The translations under genes were made by a program, and so were the position numbers. Positions 9,483 through 18,711 of a DNA stretch of 64,000 nucleotides are shown here, in pieces. This DNA comes from Sphingobacteriales bacterium (GTDB lineage Bacteria; Bacteroidota; Bacteroidia; Sphingobacteriales; Sphingobacteriaceae): positions 87,979 to 151,978 of the forward strand of contig JANXOD010000044.1 in the NCBI GenBank assembly GCA_025353765.1. The letters are read 5' to 3'. A model generated the notes under the pieces. It had not been told where the DNA came from and did not search any database. It worked only from the letters and a program-made list of their open reading frames with translations. The stretch's first letter is position 1. The number at the start of each line of letters is the position of its first letter.

Positions 9483-10335
9483 TTATACCCCTTTGGTAAG
9501 CATTTTTATGATTACTTATAATCATGAGAAATATATTTCACAAGCATTAGACAGTATCCTGATGCAGGTAGTAAATTTTGATTATGAGATTGTAGTTGGA
9601 GAAGATTGTTCAACAGATAGTACTAGAAAAATACTATTGGAATATCAAACTGTACATCCTGATAAACTTAAACTTTTATTGCATAAAAGTAATATTGGGG
9701 CAATAAGTAACCAAATTACAACAATGAATGCCTGCATTGGCAAATACATAGCAATACTTGAAGGCGATGATTATTGGACAGATTCTCATAAACTTCAAAA
9801 ACAAGTAGACTTTTTAGAGGCTAATCCAGAGTATAGTTTATCATTTCATAATGCCAAAATTATATCAGCTAATTCTGAGCGTATTTACCATGCATCTCCC
9901 ATTAAAAGTTGTCTTAAAATAGAAGATTTACTTTCTTATTATGGGAATATGATTCCAACAGCATCAATAGTATTTAAAACTAAATATATACAGCAATATA
10001 TAGATATAATAAAAAATCAATATATAGGAGACTGGTATGTACAAATTATATTCAGCCAACATGGAAATTTTAAATATCATGATGAAGTAATGAGTGCATA
10101 TCGAATGTATAACTCGGGTGTATGGTCAAAGCTTGATTTAATACAAAAAAATATAGTGTTTTACACTTATTACAAGCATGTGTACTCTTATTTTAAGGAG
10201 AAAAAGACATATCAAAAATTAATAAAACCGCATCTAAAGAAGATAACCTGGATACTTTTAAAAAGCTATATAAAAAATATAGATTTTAAAAAGTCTGTGT
10301 TTTATTTTTCTGAAAATTTAAAATTCAACATCTAA
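9469..10335 (+). CDS. Glycosyltransferase family 2
   Basis: A GT-A fold is shown by the N-terminal VSIFMITYNHEKYI strand and by the acidic metal-binding segment LEGDDYW near residue 100. Total length is 288 residues. It likely transfers one sugar to the lipid-linked repeat on the cytoplasmic face. The gene lies in the most AT-rich part of the locus: bases 10201-10260 contain only 15 G or C. It overlaps the preceding gene by 14 nt and shares one base with the next (TAATG). Confidence 0.9.
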   Translation: MLENNYTPLVSIFMITYNHEKYISQALDSILMQVVNFDYEIVVGEDCSTDSTRKILLEYQTVHPDKLKLLLHKSNIGAISNQITTMNACIGKYIAILEGDDYWTDSHKLQKQVDFLEANPEYSLSFHNAKIISANSERIYHASPIKSCLKIEDLLSYYGNMIPTASIVFKTKYIQQYIDIIKNQYIGDWYVQIIFSQHGNFKYHDEVMSAYRMYNSGVWSKLDLIQKNIVFYTYYKHVYSYFKEKKTYQKLIKPHLKKITWILLKSYIKNIDFKKSVFYFSENLKFNI

Positions 10336-11387
10336 TGAATGGAGTTTCAGTAATTATTTGTTGTTATAATAGCAGTTTCAGGTTACCTGAAACATTAAAA
10401 TATCTTTCATTACAAGAAGGAACTGAGAATATCCCCTGGGAAATTATTATAGTTAATAATGCTTCAACAGATAATACTGTTATAGTTGCCCAAAATGAAT
10501 GGGACCAATATACTTTACCTCATACTATTGGGTTTAACATTGTAAATGAAACAAGGGCAGGACTAAGTAATGCGAGAGAAAAAGGTATCAAAGAATCTAA
10601 ATATGAATACCTTTTATTTTGTGATGATGATAATTGGCTTAATCCAAACTATATTAAACTAGGATTTGAGATTTTCAATAATAAACCTGGAGTAGCCATA
10701 ATTGGTGGATTTGGAATTGAAGCACCTGAAATTAGTCCTCCAAAATGGTTCGAAAAGCACAAATTTTCTTATGCAATTGGAGCTCATGGCCCTCAATCTG
10801 GTGATATTACGATTTCCAGAGGAGACGTTTACGGTGCTGGGGCATGGTTCAGGAAAAGTATCTTAATACTGTTATATCAAAATGGATTCAAATCAATTTT
10901 ATCTGACAGGAAAGGGAAAGACCTCACATCCGGCGGGGATAATGAATTATGTATTTGCATTAAAATACTCGGCTTCAAGATATGGTATTGCGAAGATTTA
11001 AAATTCCTTCATTTTATACCCAAAGATCGGTTAACATTAGCCTATTTATTAAAACTCCAAAAAGGTATTGCTAAAAGTTTTTGTTTATTAAGGCCTTACT
11101 ACTTTATACTTAATCCTAAACTTTCATTTGATAACAGGAAAGGATTTAAAAAAACATGGCAATGGTTTGCAATTTCCAGGTTGATTAGCTTCCTATTCTC
11201 GAAAACTCTCTTCAATAGTATTTATTTTAAAATGACAAATAATATTAATGATGGGGTTATAGAAGCTGAATGTCAATTGGAATACTTGAAAACTCTTATT
11301 GACCAAAAAAATAAGGTAGTAGATAATTATGAAATGCTAAAAAAAGCAGATTGGTATAAAAATAGAATCCAGTTATTTGAAGAATAG
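10335..11387 (+). CDS. Glycosyltransferase family 2
   Basis: This 350-residue GT-A enzyme begins with VSVIICCYNS and has the acidic motif FCDDDNW near residue 97. A large insertion or tail follows the catalytic domain, with SRGDVYGAGAWFRKS resembling the acceptor-side region of family 2 enzymes. Sugar specificity cannot be inferred. It starts on the last base of the previous stop and its last codons overlap a TTG-initiated GT10-like gene by 11 nt. Confidence 0.9.
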   Translation: MNGVSVIICCYNSSFRLPETLKYLSLQEGTENIPWEIIIVNNASTDNTVIVAQNEWDQYTLPHTIGFNIVNETRAGLSNAREKGIKESKYEYLLFCDDDNWLNPNYIKLGFEIFNNKPGVAIIGGFGIEAPEISPPKWFEKHKFSYAIGAHGPQSGDITISRGDVYGAGAWFRKSILILLYQNGFKSILSDRKGKDLTSGGDNELCICIKILGFKIWYCEDLKFLHFIPKDRLTLAYLLKLQKGIAKSFCLLRPYYFILNPKLSFDNRKGFKKTWQWFAISRLISFLFSKTLFNSIYFKMTNNINDGVIEAECQLEYLKTLIDQKNKVVDNYEMLKKADWYKNRIQLFEE

Positions 11388-12390
11388 AAAAAAAACAATC
11401 AAAATTAAATTCCAAAACGGATTAACTGAAGGAATTGCATTAAAGGAAATTCTGAATGAGCTAACTGCTGAATTCGATTTTATTGAAAGCGAAAAGCCAG
11501 ATTTTATCCTTTTTGGCCCCTATGGAAATGATATACCACCAAAAGGAGATTATATAAGAATTGGCTACTTCTGCGAGAATATTAAACCCGACTTAAACAT
11601 TTGCGAATGGGCATTTGGTGTTCCCCGAGAGCAAGAGGTTAATAACTCCCATTATAAACGAATTCAATGGCATAATTTCAATCCCGAAAATCTTATAAAA
11701 AAAGAATTGAATGTAGAATTTATTCTTTCCTCTAAAACAAAATTTTGTAATTTTCTATATTCACATCCTGTTGCATACAGGGAAGAATTCTTCCGCCAGC
11801 TTTCTAAATATAAAAAAGTAGATGCTCCGGGGAAAAGCATGAATAATATGCCTTCTATAGACCATCTTTATAAAGGTGACAAATGGGGCATTAAACATCA
11901 ATTTTTATCAAGTTATAAGTTTACTATTGCGTTTGAAAATTATGTTTATCCAGGATACCAAACCGAAAAACTATATGATGCTATGCTTTGCCAGAGTTTA
12001 CCCATTTACTGTGGCGATCCACATATTGGGGAGATTTTTAATACAAAAAGCTTCCTAAATGCAGATGATTTTATAAGCACCAATCATTCAGCATCTGTTC
12101 AATTTTTAGAAAAAAGATCACAATTAAATTTTATAGATATGCGCCCCGGATTTTATAAATCTCCAAAAGATCGTATACAACGAAAGTTAAAATCATTGGG
12201 AAGAAATTTAAAAATGAAATTGCAATTTAATAAGTTAGATTTTAGTGATTTAATCGATCAAATAATTCTTATTGATAAAACCCCGGAACTGTATTTGCAA
12301 TATTTAAAAGAACCCTGGTTCAAACAAAATCGTATACCCGAAAATCTATCAAGCAAAAGCAGATGGATAGAGATATTTAATAGCATTTAA
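11377..12390 (+). CDS. GT10-family (alpha-fucosyltransferase-like) glycosyltransferase
   Basis: The C-terminal half carries the GT10 signature: residues 182-202 contain FTIAFENY, then GYQTEKLYDA, followed by LPIYCGDP. A preceding CNFLYSHPVAYRE segment is also typical. The family transfers L-fucose from GDP-fucose in alpha-1,3/1,4 linkage. No GDP-fucose synthesis genes are in the window, so fucose as the donor is by family only. The start is TTG at 11377, because no ATG or GTG lies before the conserved N-terminus; it overlaps the upstream stop by 11 nt. The protein has 337 residues. Confidence 0.85.
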   Translation: MKNRKKTIKIKFQNGLTEGIALKEILNELTAEFDFIESEKPDFILFGPYGNDIPPKGDYIRIGYFCENIKPDLNICEWAFGVPREQEVNNSHYKRIQWHNFNPENLIKKELNVEFILSSKTKFCNFLYSHPVAYREEFFRQLSKYKKVDAPGKSMNNMPSIDHLYKGDKWGIKHQFLSSYKFTIAFENYVYPGYQTEKLYDAMLCQSLPIYCGDPHIGEIFNTKSFLNADDFISTNHSASVQFLEKRSQLNFIDMRPGFYKSPKDRIQRKLKSLGRNLKMKLQFNKLDFSDLIDQIILIDKTPELYLQYLKEPWFKQNRIPENLSSKSRWIEIFNSI

Positions 12391-12391
12391 T

Positions 12392-13369
12392 TTGCATCCA
12401 TTAGTTTCCATTATTATTCCTGTCTATAATTCTGAGAAATATCTCTCAGAAACTGTAGAGTCTGCAATAAACCAAACTTGGCAAAATAAAGAAATTATTA
12501 TTGTAGATGACGGTTCAACAGATCATTCCTTATTAGTTGCCAAAGGTTATGAGAATGAAATGGTAAAAGTTTTTCAACAAGAAAACAAAGGTGCCAGTGC
12601 AGCCCGAAATAAAGGATTACGAGAAGCAAAAGGAGATTATATACAATTTTTAGATGCTGATGACCTTTTACATCCTAACAAAATTAAAAATCAAGTCAAA
12701 TTGTTAAATGGTGAAACGGATAAAATAGCATTGGGTCCCACAGTGTATTTTTATGATGGTACAGATCCTTATTCCATATTAATAAAACATGAATGGTATA
12801 AAAAAGGATCGTCTGATCCAGTTGACTTTTTAATTAAATTATATGGCGGAAGCATTATTGGCCCTTCTTATGGTGGAATGATTACTATTCATTCCTGGTT
12901 AACTCCACGTAAAATAGTAGATAAAGCCGGTGCATGGAATGAGGATCTTAGCCTGGATGACGATGGTGAATTTTTTTGTCGGGTAATATTAGCCTCCAAA
13001 GAAATCGTTTATAGCGACAATTCTATTAATTACTATAGAAAATATAATAAGGGAAGTAGTTTAAGTGGCCAAAAAACACATCAGGCATGTAAAAGCGCAT
13101 TAACCGCCAACTTATTAAAAGCCAGTTATTTATTATCAAGAACAAACCAGCCGGTAGCTAAATTAGTGATGAGCAGGTATTTTTGGGAAAACGCATTCAC
13201 ATTTTATCCTTATTTTAAAGATTTGGCACTTTTGGCAGAAGAGAAAGCGAAAGAATTAGCGCCTGAATTTAAATATAAACCTTACTTTCAAGGAGTGAAA
13301 GGGCAATTAGCAGATTTGACAGGATGGAAATTAATAAAAATACTAGAGAAAATCCAAACTAAACTATGA
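12392..13369 (+). CDS. Glycosyltransferase family 2
   Basis: A canonical GT2 N-terminus is present (PLVSIIIPVYNSEKYL, then IIIVDDGSTD), with the metal-binding FLDADD near residue 88. The protein has 325 residues. The start is TTG at 12392, one base after the preceding stop, with MHPLVS fitting the family start well. It overlaps the next gene by 4 nt. It probably elongates the repeat unit; donor and linkage are unknown. Confidence 0.92.
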   Translation: MHPLVSIIIPVYNSEKYLSETVESAINQTWQNKEIIIVDDGSTDHSLLVAKGYENEMVKVFQQENKGASAARNKGLREAKGDYIQFLDADDLLHPNKIKNQVKLLNGETDKIALGPTVYFYDGTDPYSILIKHEWYKKGSSDPVDFLIKLYGGSIIGPSYGGMITIHSWLTPRKIVDKAGAWNEDLSLDDDGEFFCRVILASKEIVYSDNSINYYRKYNKGSSLSGQKTHQACKSALTANLLKASYLLSRTNQPVAKLVMSRYFWENAFTFYPYFKDLALLAEEKAKELAPEFKYKPYFQGVKGQLADLTGWKLIKILEKIQTKL

Positions 13370-14211
13370 AACAAGAATTTCTTATTCCTATTAAAGGTGC
13401 CACATGGAAACACCGAATCCTGGAACGAATTGCTAAATCTAAAGAATTCCCTACCCGTTTACGTTTATTCCATGGTTTAAAAAGTATTCTTCATATAGAC
13501 TTGTTACTTCGGAAAACTCCCTCAAACGTTAATTTATTGTTAGATGTTACTGATTGGGTCCAGTCACAGATTTATTTTTATGGGAATTATGAAAATGACA
13601 GTATTTCTTTGTTTAAAGAATTAGCCATTAAATCTCATACTATTTTCGACATTGGTGCTCATATTGGCCAATATGCTTTAGAAGCTGCAAAAATGGATGT
13701 GGAAAAGAAAAAACAAATATTTGCAATAGAAGCCAATCCAAAAACCTTTTCCTATTTGTTAAATAATATTCAACTTAACGATTCTTATCAAATCACACCC
13801 GTTTTAGGAGCGGTAGCCGAAAAACATGAATTAGCTAATATGAATATTCCGGCGTATTGGAATATGGGGAATACACAGCTAGGTCAGCCATCAGAGAATA
13901 CTACTATTGATAATTATTTAATTTCAACATTTAACTTTAGAACACTATTACAAAAATATGAGATTACAATTATTGATCTCATTAAAATTGATATTGAAGG
14001 ACATGAGTATGGATTTTTCAAAGATTTATTTGAACATCAGTTATTCCCAGAACACATTCTATTTGAATACATTCCAGAGGTTTTTTCGCAAGCCCATGAA
14101 TTAGTAAATTTATTAATAGACCATAAATATCAACTCACTGATATTTATGGGAAACCTTATCTAGATAATCAAACTGTACCTGAACAAAACTTATGGGCAA
14201 AGAAACTATGA
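13366..14211 (+). CDS. FkbM-family methyltransferase
   Basis: Motif I of the SAM-binding fold is FDIGAHIGQ (94-102), and the family motif IKIDIEGHE occurs near residue 207. At 281 residues it is a single-domain enzyme with about 90 residues ahead of the fold. It is the second of four FkbM proteins in this locus, each different in length and sequence, so they probably methylate different sugars or positions. ATGA couplings connect it to glycosyltransferase genes on both sides. Confidence 0.87.
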   Translation: MKQEFLIPIKGATWKHRILERIAKSKEFPTRLRLFHGLKSILHIDLLLRKTPSNVNLLLDVTDWVQSQIYFYGNYENDSISLFKELAIKSHTIFDIGAHIGQYALEAAKMDVEKKKQIFAIEANPKTFSYLLNNIQLNDSYQITPVLGAVAEKHELANMNIPAYWNMGNTQLGQPSENTTIDNYLISTFNFRTLLQKYEITIIDLIKIDIEGHEYGFFKDLFEHQLFPEHILFEYIPEVFSQAHELVNLLIDHKYQLTDIYGKPYLDNQTVPEQNLWAKKL

Positions 14212-15065
14212 GCTTGAATCAAAAAAGATCAATTAGTTTAGTCATATTTACCTGTCAGGGAAGAGAACACTTGTTAAAAAGATGCTATGAATCATTCTTT
14301 ACGGTATGTCACTTTAAATTTGATCAGATTATCCTGGCAATAGACGGGCCAATAGACCCTGAAATTATTAATATCATTTCTCCCGATATTCTCATTCAAC
14401 ATATTCAACGGAAAGGCTATGTGAATAATATTCTACAGGCATTAAAAGTTATCAATACACCTTACTTTTTTTGGCTGGAAGACGATTGGAAATTTCATAT
14501 GGATCTTCAACTAACCAGGTTTCTGACTGATATGCAGCAGCATGTCGATTGGGCGCAGATTATTTACAGCAAATATGGCCCCTTGGAAGAGCATTTTAAG
14601 CAATTTCCGATTGGCGATAATTTGTATGAAACTACTTTTGGCTTTTCTGCTAATCCCTGCATTTGCAATACCCAACTTATACAAACCGCCTTTACAGCAT
14701 TGGAAAAAGGCCCCAAAGGAGATACATTAGGCGAAGATGGTTTTGAGAATTTTTTAACCCGGTACTTTTTACAAAACCATATAAAATGTGTAATACACAA
14801 TCCCTTAGACCACGCCCTTATTTCTCATGAAGGTTATCTAGAAAGTACTCCAAGAAATTGGCACATGACCAATTCACTTGAAAAGAGAACAAATAGCCAT
14901 TTACTTACCATACCTAAACCTTCTTTTGTTAGAAAAACAGGACTTATTTTTAAGTTAAGCCTAGCTTTTTTACGCTTATCTATAGGGCTGATGTTCAGCA
15001 ATAAAGTATATGAATTCTGCTTTCGGATAATTGCTTCAGCAAAAACTATACGTAATGCTGAGTAA
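14208..15065 (+). CDS. Putative glycosyltransferase (GT2-like)
   Basis: A GT-A style N-terminus (ISLVIFTCQGREHLLKRC) is followed by a WLEDDW acidic motif near residue 92, arguing for a family 2-type inverting glycosyltransferase. I place the start at ATG 14208, which gives an ATGA overlap with the FkbM gene; an in-frame ATG at 14193 would add five residues. It then has 285 residues. Substrate is unknown. Its end overlaps the next gene by 11 nt. Confidence 0.75.
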   Translation: MSLNQKRSISLVIFTCQGREHLLKRCYESFFTVCHFKFDQIILAIDGPIDPEIINIISPDILIQHIQRKGYVNNILQALKVINTPYFFWLEDDWKFHMDLQLTRFLTDMQQHVDWAQIIYSKYGPLEEHFKQFPIGDNLYETTFGFSANPCICNTQLIQTAFTALEKGPKGDTLGEDGFENFLTRYFLQNHIKCVIHNPLDHALISHEGYLESTPRNWHMTNSLEKRTNSHLLTIPKPSFVRKTGLIFKLSLAFLRLSIGLMFSNKVYEFCFRIIASAKTIRNAE

Positions 15066-16029
15066 CCAACGTCATATTTTAACTATTGCAACTGGCAAAG
15101 AAATTTATATTAAACTGGCGGTTAACCTGGCTCGTTCTTTCAAATGGTGGCATCCAAATACAGATATTCAATTTCATTTAGTTACTGATCAGGAAGAACG
15201 GGTTCCGGCTGAGGTAAGAAAATACATTAACATTAAAAAAATTACACCGGGTGAATTAGGCCAAGGTTTTTCGTCAAAGCTGCATTTAGATCAATTAGCG
15301 CCTGAAGGTCAAACGCTCTTTATTGATAGCGATTGCCTGATATTTGGAGATCTTAGCCACCTTTTTGAAGCATTTAAAGGATATCCGGTTTCTGTTATTG
15401 GAGGTTATATTGCAGAAGGCGAATGGTTTGGCGATGTGGCCAAAATTTGTCGGGATTTTAACATCCACCACCTGCCTAAATTTAACGGCGGCATTTACTA
15501 CATAGAAAAAGGACCTATAGCTACGCAATTGTATGAGAAAGCCCGAGAACTTGAGAAAAAATACGATGAGATTGGCTTTATCAGGTTAAGAAACCGGCCA
15601 AATGACGAAGTGCTTATGGCATTAGCGATGCAATTGTACAATCAAGTCCCTATCCCCGATGATGGCACAATAATGAGTGACCCGCAAGCTTGCCGGGGAA
15701 TCTACACATTAGACATCATTAAAGGTAAAACGCTCATGACTAATCCTCCTTATCCCAGTGCTAATCATCAAAGCTGGTATCCGTTTGAAAAAGTAAGTCC
15801 TCTAATTGTACATTTTTTAGGTTCTTATACTCAAGATTTTCCATACCAGTTGGAAGTTTACCGCCTAAAGAATGCCTTATCTGGCTATAAAGGAATTTAT
15901 ATTGATAGTTACAGTAAACTAATTATTAAATGGCCCCAGCAATTAAAAAAATTCTTGAAGAATAATTTAAGAATTCTATATCGCTATTTTTTCGGGCTTA
16001 GACGCATTAAAAAATCAGAAAGGTTATGA
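15055..16029 (+). CDS. Putative glycosyltransferase, GT8-like
   Basis: The N-terminal region looks like a GT-A enzyme that binds a nucleotide sugar through a DxD motif: FIDSD, residues 89-93 counting from ATG 15055. It is followed by FNGGIYYIEKG, resembling the conserved FNAG region of GT8 and related families. An in-frame ATG at 15031 exists, but 15055 leaves only an 11-nt overlap and starts right before the first beta strand. The protein has about 324 residues. Linkage and sugar are unknown. Confidence 0.7.
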   Translation: MLSNQRHILTIATGKEIYIKLAVNLARSFKWWHPNTDIQFHLVTDQEERVPAEVRKYINIKKITPGELGQGFSSKLHLDQLAPEGQTLFIDSDCLIFGDLSHLFEAFKGYPVSVIGGYIAEGEWFGDVAKICRDFNIHHLPKFNGGIYYIEKGPIATQLYEKARELEKKYDEIGFIRLRNRPNDEVLMALAMQLYNQVPIPDDGTIMSDPQACRGIYTLDIIKGKTLMTNPPYPSANHQSWYPFEKVSPLIVHFLGSYTQDFPYQLEVYRLKNALSGYKGIYIDSYSKLIIKWPQQLKKFLKNNLRILYRYFFGLRRIKKSERL

Positions 16030-16772
16030 AAATTTTCATAGATATAGGCGCTCACATTGGTCAAACTATACAGGCAGTTTTAGACCCAAAATATCAATTC
16101 GATAAAATTTATTCTTTTGAGCCTGTTATTACACTTCATGAAAACTTAAAAAGAATAGCAGAAAAAGATCAGCGTATTACGTTATTTAATTTTGGATTAT
16201 GGAATCAAAATTGTACCAAAAATATCTACTCACCAGAAAGCTTGGGAGGAAGCTTATATGCAGATCATGAAAGTGTTTCACAAGCAGACTATATTAAATG
16301 CCAGTTCAAAAATGCTTCAGAATGGTTTGCTGAGCATATCAAAAACACTGATGAAGTATATGTAAAACTAAATTGTGAAGGTGCCGAAATTGAAATACTA
16401 TTAGATTTATGCGCCTCTGGAGAAATTCATAAAATCACTAATGTAGCTATTGATTTTGATTCAAGAAAGATTCCTTCGCTAAAAGATAAGGATCAATTAA
16501 TCCTCCAAAATTTTACTCAGATAGGTTTTACCAATTTTTCATTGGTAGAGCATATCATGCGAGGCCCTACCCATCTGGTCAGGATACAATCTTGGTTAGA
16601 TCAGACTTCTGCGATTAAAAAGTCTTTTTATACTTCAGTAAAGCAATTGGGATATGTTACTAAAAGCGTAATAAGAAATAAAAGGCCGGGATTTAGCTGG
16701 GAATTAAAGCATTGGATTAAAAAGTATCTTCCAACTCCCTTACTAACTATGCTGAATGCCAGAAAAAGCTAA
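16026..16772 (+). CDS. FkbM-family methyltransferase
   Basis: The SAM-binding motif sits at the very start: IDIGAHIGQ, residues 4-12. The later KLNCEGAE (about residue 118) replaces the more usual K-D-EGAE, so the aspartate normally found there is Asn in this copy. The protein has 248 residues and no N-terminal extension. It is the third FkbM gene of the locus. It overlaps the preceding glycosyltransferase gene by 4 nt (ATGA) and is followed after 5 nt by a GT2 gene. Confidence 0.82.
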   Translation: MKIFIDIGAHIGQTIQAVLDPKYQFDKIYSFEPVITLHENLKRIAEKDQRITLFNFGLWNQNCTKNIYSPESLGGSLYADHESVSQADYIKCQFKNASEWFAEHIKNTDEVYVKLNCEGAEIEILLDLCASGEIHKITNVAIDFDSRKIPSLKDKDQLILQNFTQIGFTNFSLVEHIMRGPTHLVRIQSWLDQTSAIKKSFYTSVKQLGYVTKSVIRNKRPGFSWELKHWIKKYLPTPLLTMLNARKS

Positions 16773-16777
16773 ATAAA

Positions 16778-17707
16778 ATGGATGTTTCTGTTATTATTCC
16801 TGCATACAATCGTTTATGGTGCTTGCCAAGAGCCATTGAAAGTTGCCGTAATACTTTATGTAATACTGAAATAATTGTAGTAGATGATGGAAGTACAGAT
16901 GGAACCTGGGAATGGTTACAAACCCAACATGACCTTAAAAAGATTCGCCAGGAAAACCAAGGTCAAACATATGCAATAAATGCAGGGACCTCCATCGCAA
17001 AAGGCAAATACATTAGATTTTTAGATAGTGATGATTTTTTATCCCCTCAGACAATTGATCTCCAATTTAAAAAAGCAATAGAAACTAGTGCAGACTTAGT
17101 GTATTCACGGGTGGATAACTATGAGCAAGCTACAGGTAAAATTACAGTATGTTCCCAATTAGATGTATGGGATGATTTTCTGGAACTGCAATTAAGCAAT
17201 CGATATGGAAGTCACTTTTTAGGAATGTTATTTCGTAAGAACCTGATAAAACAAGTACCCAGAAGGCCTGATTTTGCACTCAGAGAAGATCGAATGTTTT
17301 TACTAGAAATAGGCTTACTAGACCCGAAACTTGCACTGGTAGAAGGCTGTGCCGGTTATTGGGTACAGCATGAGCAACAAATGCAGGGAAACTATACTGG
17401 CTTGAAAGCTCAAGTAACCAACTGGCAACATCTAAATATTTACAAAAGAATATTAGGAAACCTTAACAATAAAGGGCAGTTAACTCATACTCGTAAGAAA
17501 GCAGCATGCACCATTCTCTGGCCCTTGGCACATTGGATTGCCAAGCAACATCTACTTGAAGCCAAAGCAGTAGTAAATTGGATTTATGAACTTGATCCAG
17601 AATTTAAAATACCTGAAAAAGGTCTGTTAGGAATGTTCTACAAAACTTTCGGCTTTGCATTCACAGAGGAAATATTACAAATTAGAAGAAAAATTATATT
17701 TCATTGA
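16778..17707 (+). CDS. Glycosyltransferase family 2
   Basis: A typical GT2 start is present (VSVIIPAYNRLWCLPRAI, then IIVVDDGSTDGT), with the acidic FLDSDDF near residue 87. At 309 residues it should be a soluble, inner-membrane-associated enzyme of repeat-unit assembly. The stop overlaps a TTG start of the following gene in a TTGA arrangement. Donor sugar is not predictable. Confidence 0.92.
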   Translation: MDVSVIIPAYNRLWCLPRAIESCRNTLCNTEIIVVDDGSTDGTWEWLQTQHDLKKIRQENQGQTYAINAGTSIAKGKYIRFLDSDDFLSPQTIDLQFKKAIETSADLVYSRVDNYEQATGKITVCSQLDVWDDFLELQLSNRYGSHFLGMLFRKNLIKQVPRRPDFALREDRMFLLEIGLLDPKLALVEGCAGYWVQHEQQMQGNYTGLKAQVTNWQHLNIYKRILGNLNNKGQLTHTRKKAACTILWPLAHWIAKQHLLEAKAVVNWIYELDPEFKIPEKGLLGMFYKTFGFAFTEEILQIRRKIIFH

Positions 17708-18711
17708 ATCCTGAAAAGCCTTTAAACATTTTTTATGAAGAGCCGGACCCTGATCGTTGGTTTATATATGATCGCTATCCCCGTCGACTAATCCGGAATA
17801 TTCTTCGTCGTAAGCCGCCCAGGCCCGGGGGTGTAAAAATGGTAGCATTTGAACTGATGCGGGGCTTAGATAAATTATGCATCTCCTACCGGTTTAACGA
17901 TTACGCATATATTAAAAAACATCCGAAGGAAATTGCTTGTATCATTGGTAAACCACATGTACTTTTTAAATGGGAATTATCTAATCCAATTTTGTTTGGA
18001 GCAGGTATATTCTCTCATCCTATTGATTGCCCCGATCTGTTCATTAAATATCCCAATGTTAAAAAAATACTAGTTCCTGGTAAATGGATGCTAGATATGT
18101 TTAGACCCTATTATGGTAACCAGGTTTTATCCTGGCCGGTAGGTATTGATACTGAAAAATGGAAACCAGTTATTAATGATACTGAGATAACTACTGATTT
18201 TTTAATTTATGTTAAGATATTATGGAATTATAATGAACAAGAAAAAGCTGTACTTAACCCTATAATACAAGAATTAAAAAAGCAGAATTTAACTTACACT
18301 ATTATAAAATATGGTAATTATACTCATACTGATCTAATTGATAAGCTTAAAAAATCTAAAGCCTCTATATTTCTTGGCGAACATGAAACGCAGGGTATTG
18401 CTTACCAGCAAATTCTTGCAACTGATACCCCAATATTAGCTTGGGATTCTGAAGGATATTGGAAAGATCCTACTTATTATCCGGATAAGGTAAAATATAG
18501 CCCTGTTAGTTCGGTTCCTTATTGGGATGAGAGATGTGGCCTAAAGTTTAAAAATATCGAAGAATTTCCTAAACGTTTACAGGATTTTATAAGTAGCCAA
18601 GTAGAGAAAAAATTCTCGCCAAGATCATATATAGTCGAAAATCTTAGCCTGGAAAAATGCGCTATGAAATATGTGGAAATAGTTAAGGACGTGATTAAAG
18701 AACTACCATGA
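17704..18711 (+). CDS. Putative glycosyltransferase, GT-B-like, family uncertain
   Basis: I recognise no specific family. The 335-residue protein has a second-half layout like GT-B enzymes: VPGKWM and WPVGIDTEKW near the interdomain hinge, then FLGEHETQGIAYQQILATDTPILAW, which parallels the E-x7-E donor-binding segment of GT4 (only the position is similar). The start is TTG at 17704, forming TTGA with the previous stop. It is followed by a 4-nt overlap with a GT4 gene. A sugar-transfer role is inferred mainly from context. Confidence 0.6.
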   Translation: MNPEKPLNIFYEEPDPDRWFIYDRYPRRLIRNILRRKPPRPGGVKMVAFELMRGLDKLCISYRFNDYAYIKKHPKEIACIIGKPHVLFKWELSNPILFGAGIFSHPIDCPDLFIKYPNVKKILVPGKWMLDMFRPYYGNQVLSWPVGIDTEKWKPVINDTEITTDFLIYVKILWNYNEQEKAVLNPIIQELKKQNLTYTIIKYGNYTHTDLIDKLKKSKASIFLGEHETQGIAYQQILATDTPILAWDSEGYWKDPTYYPDKVKYSPVSSVPYWDERCGLKFKNIEEFPKRLQDFISSQVEKKFSPRSYIVENLSLEKCAMKYVEIVKDVIKELP

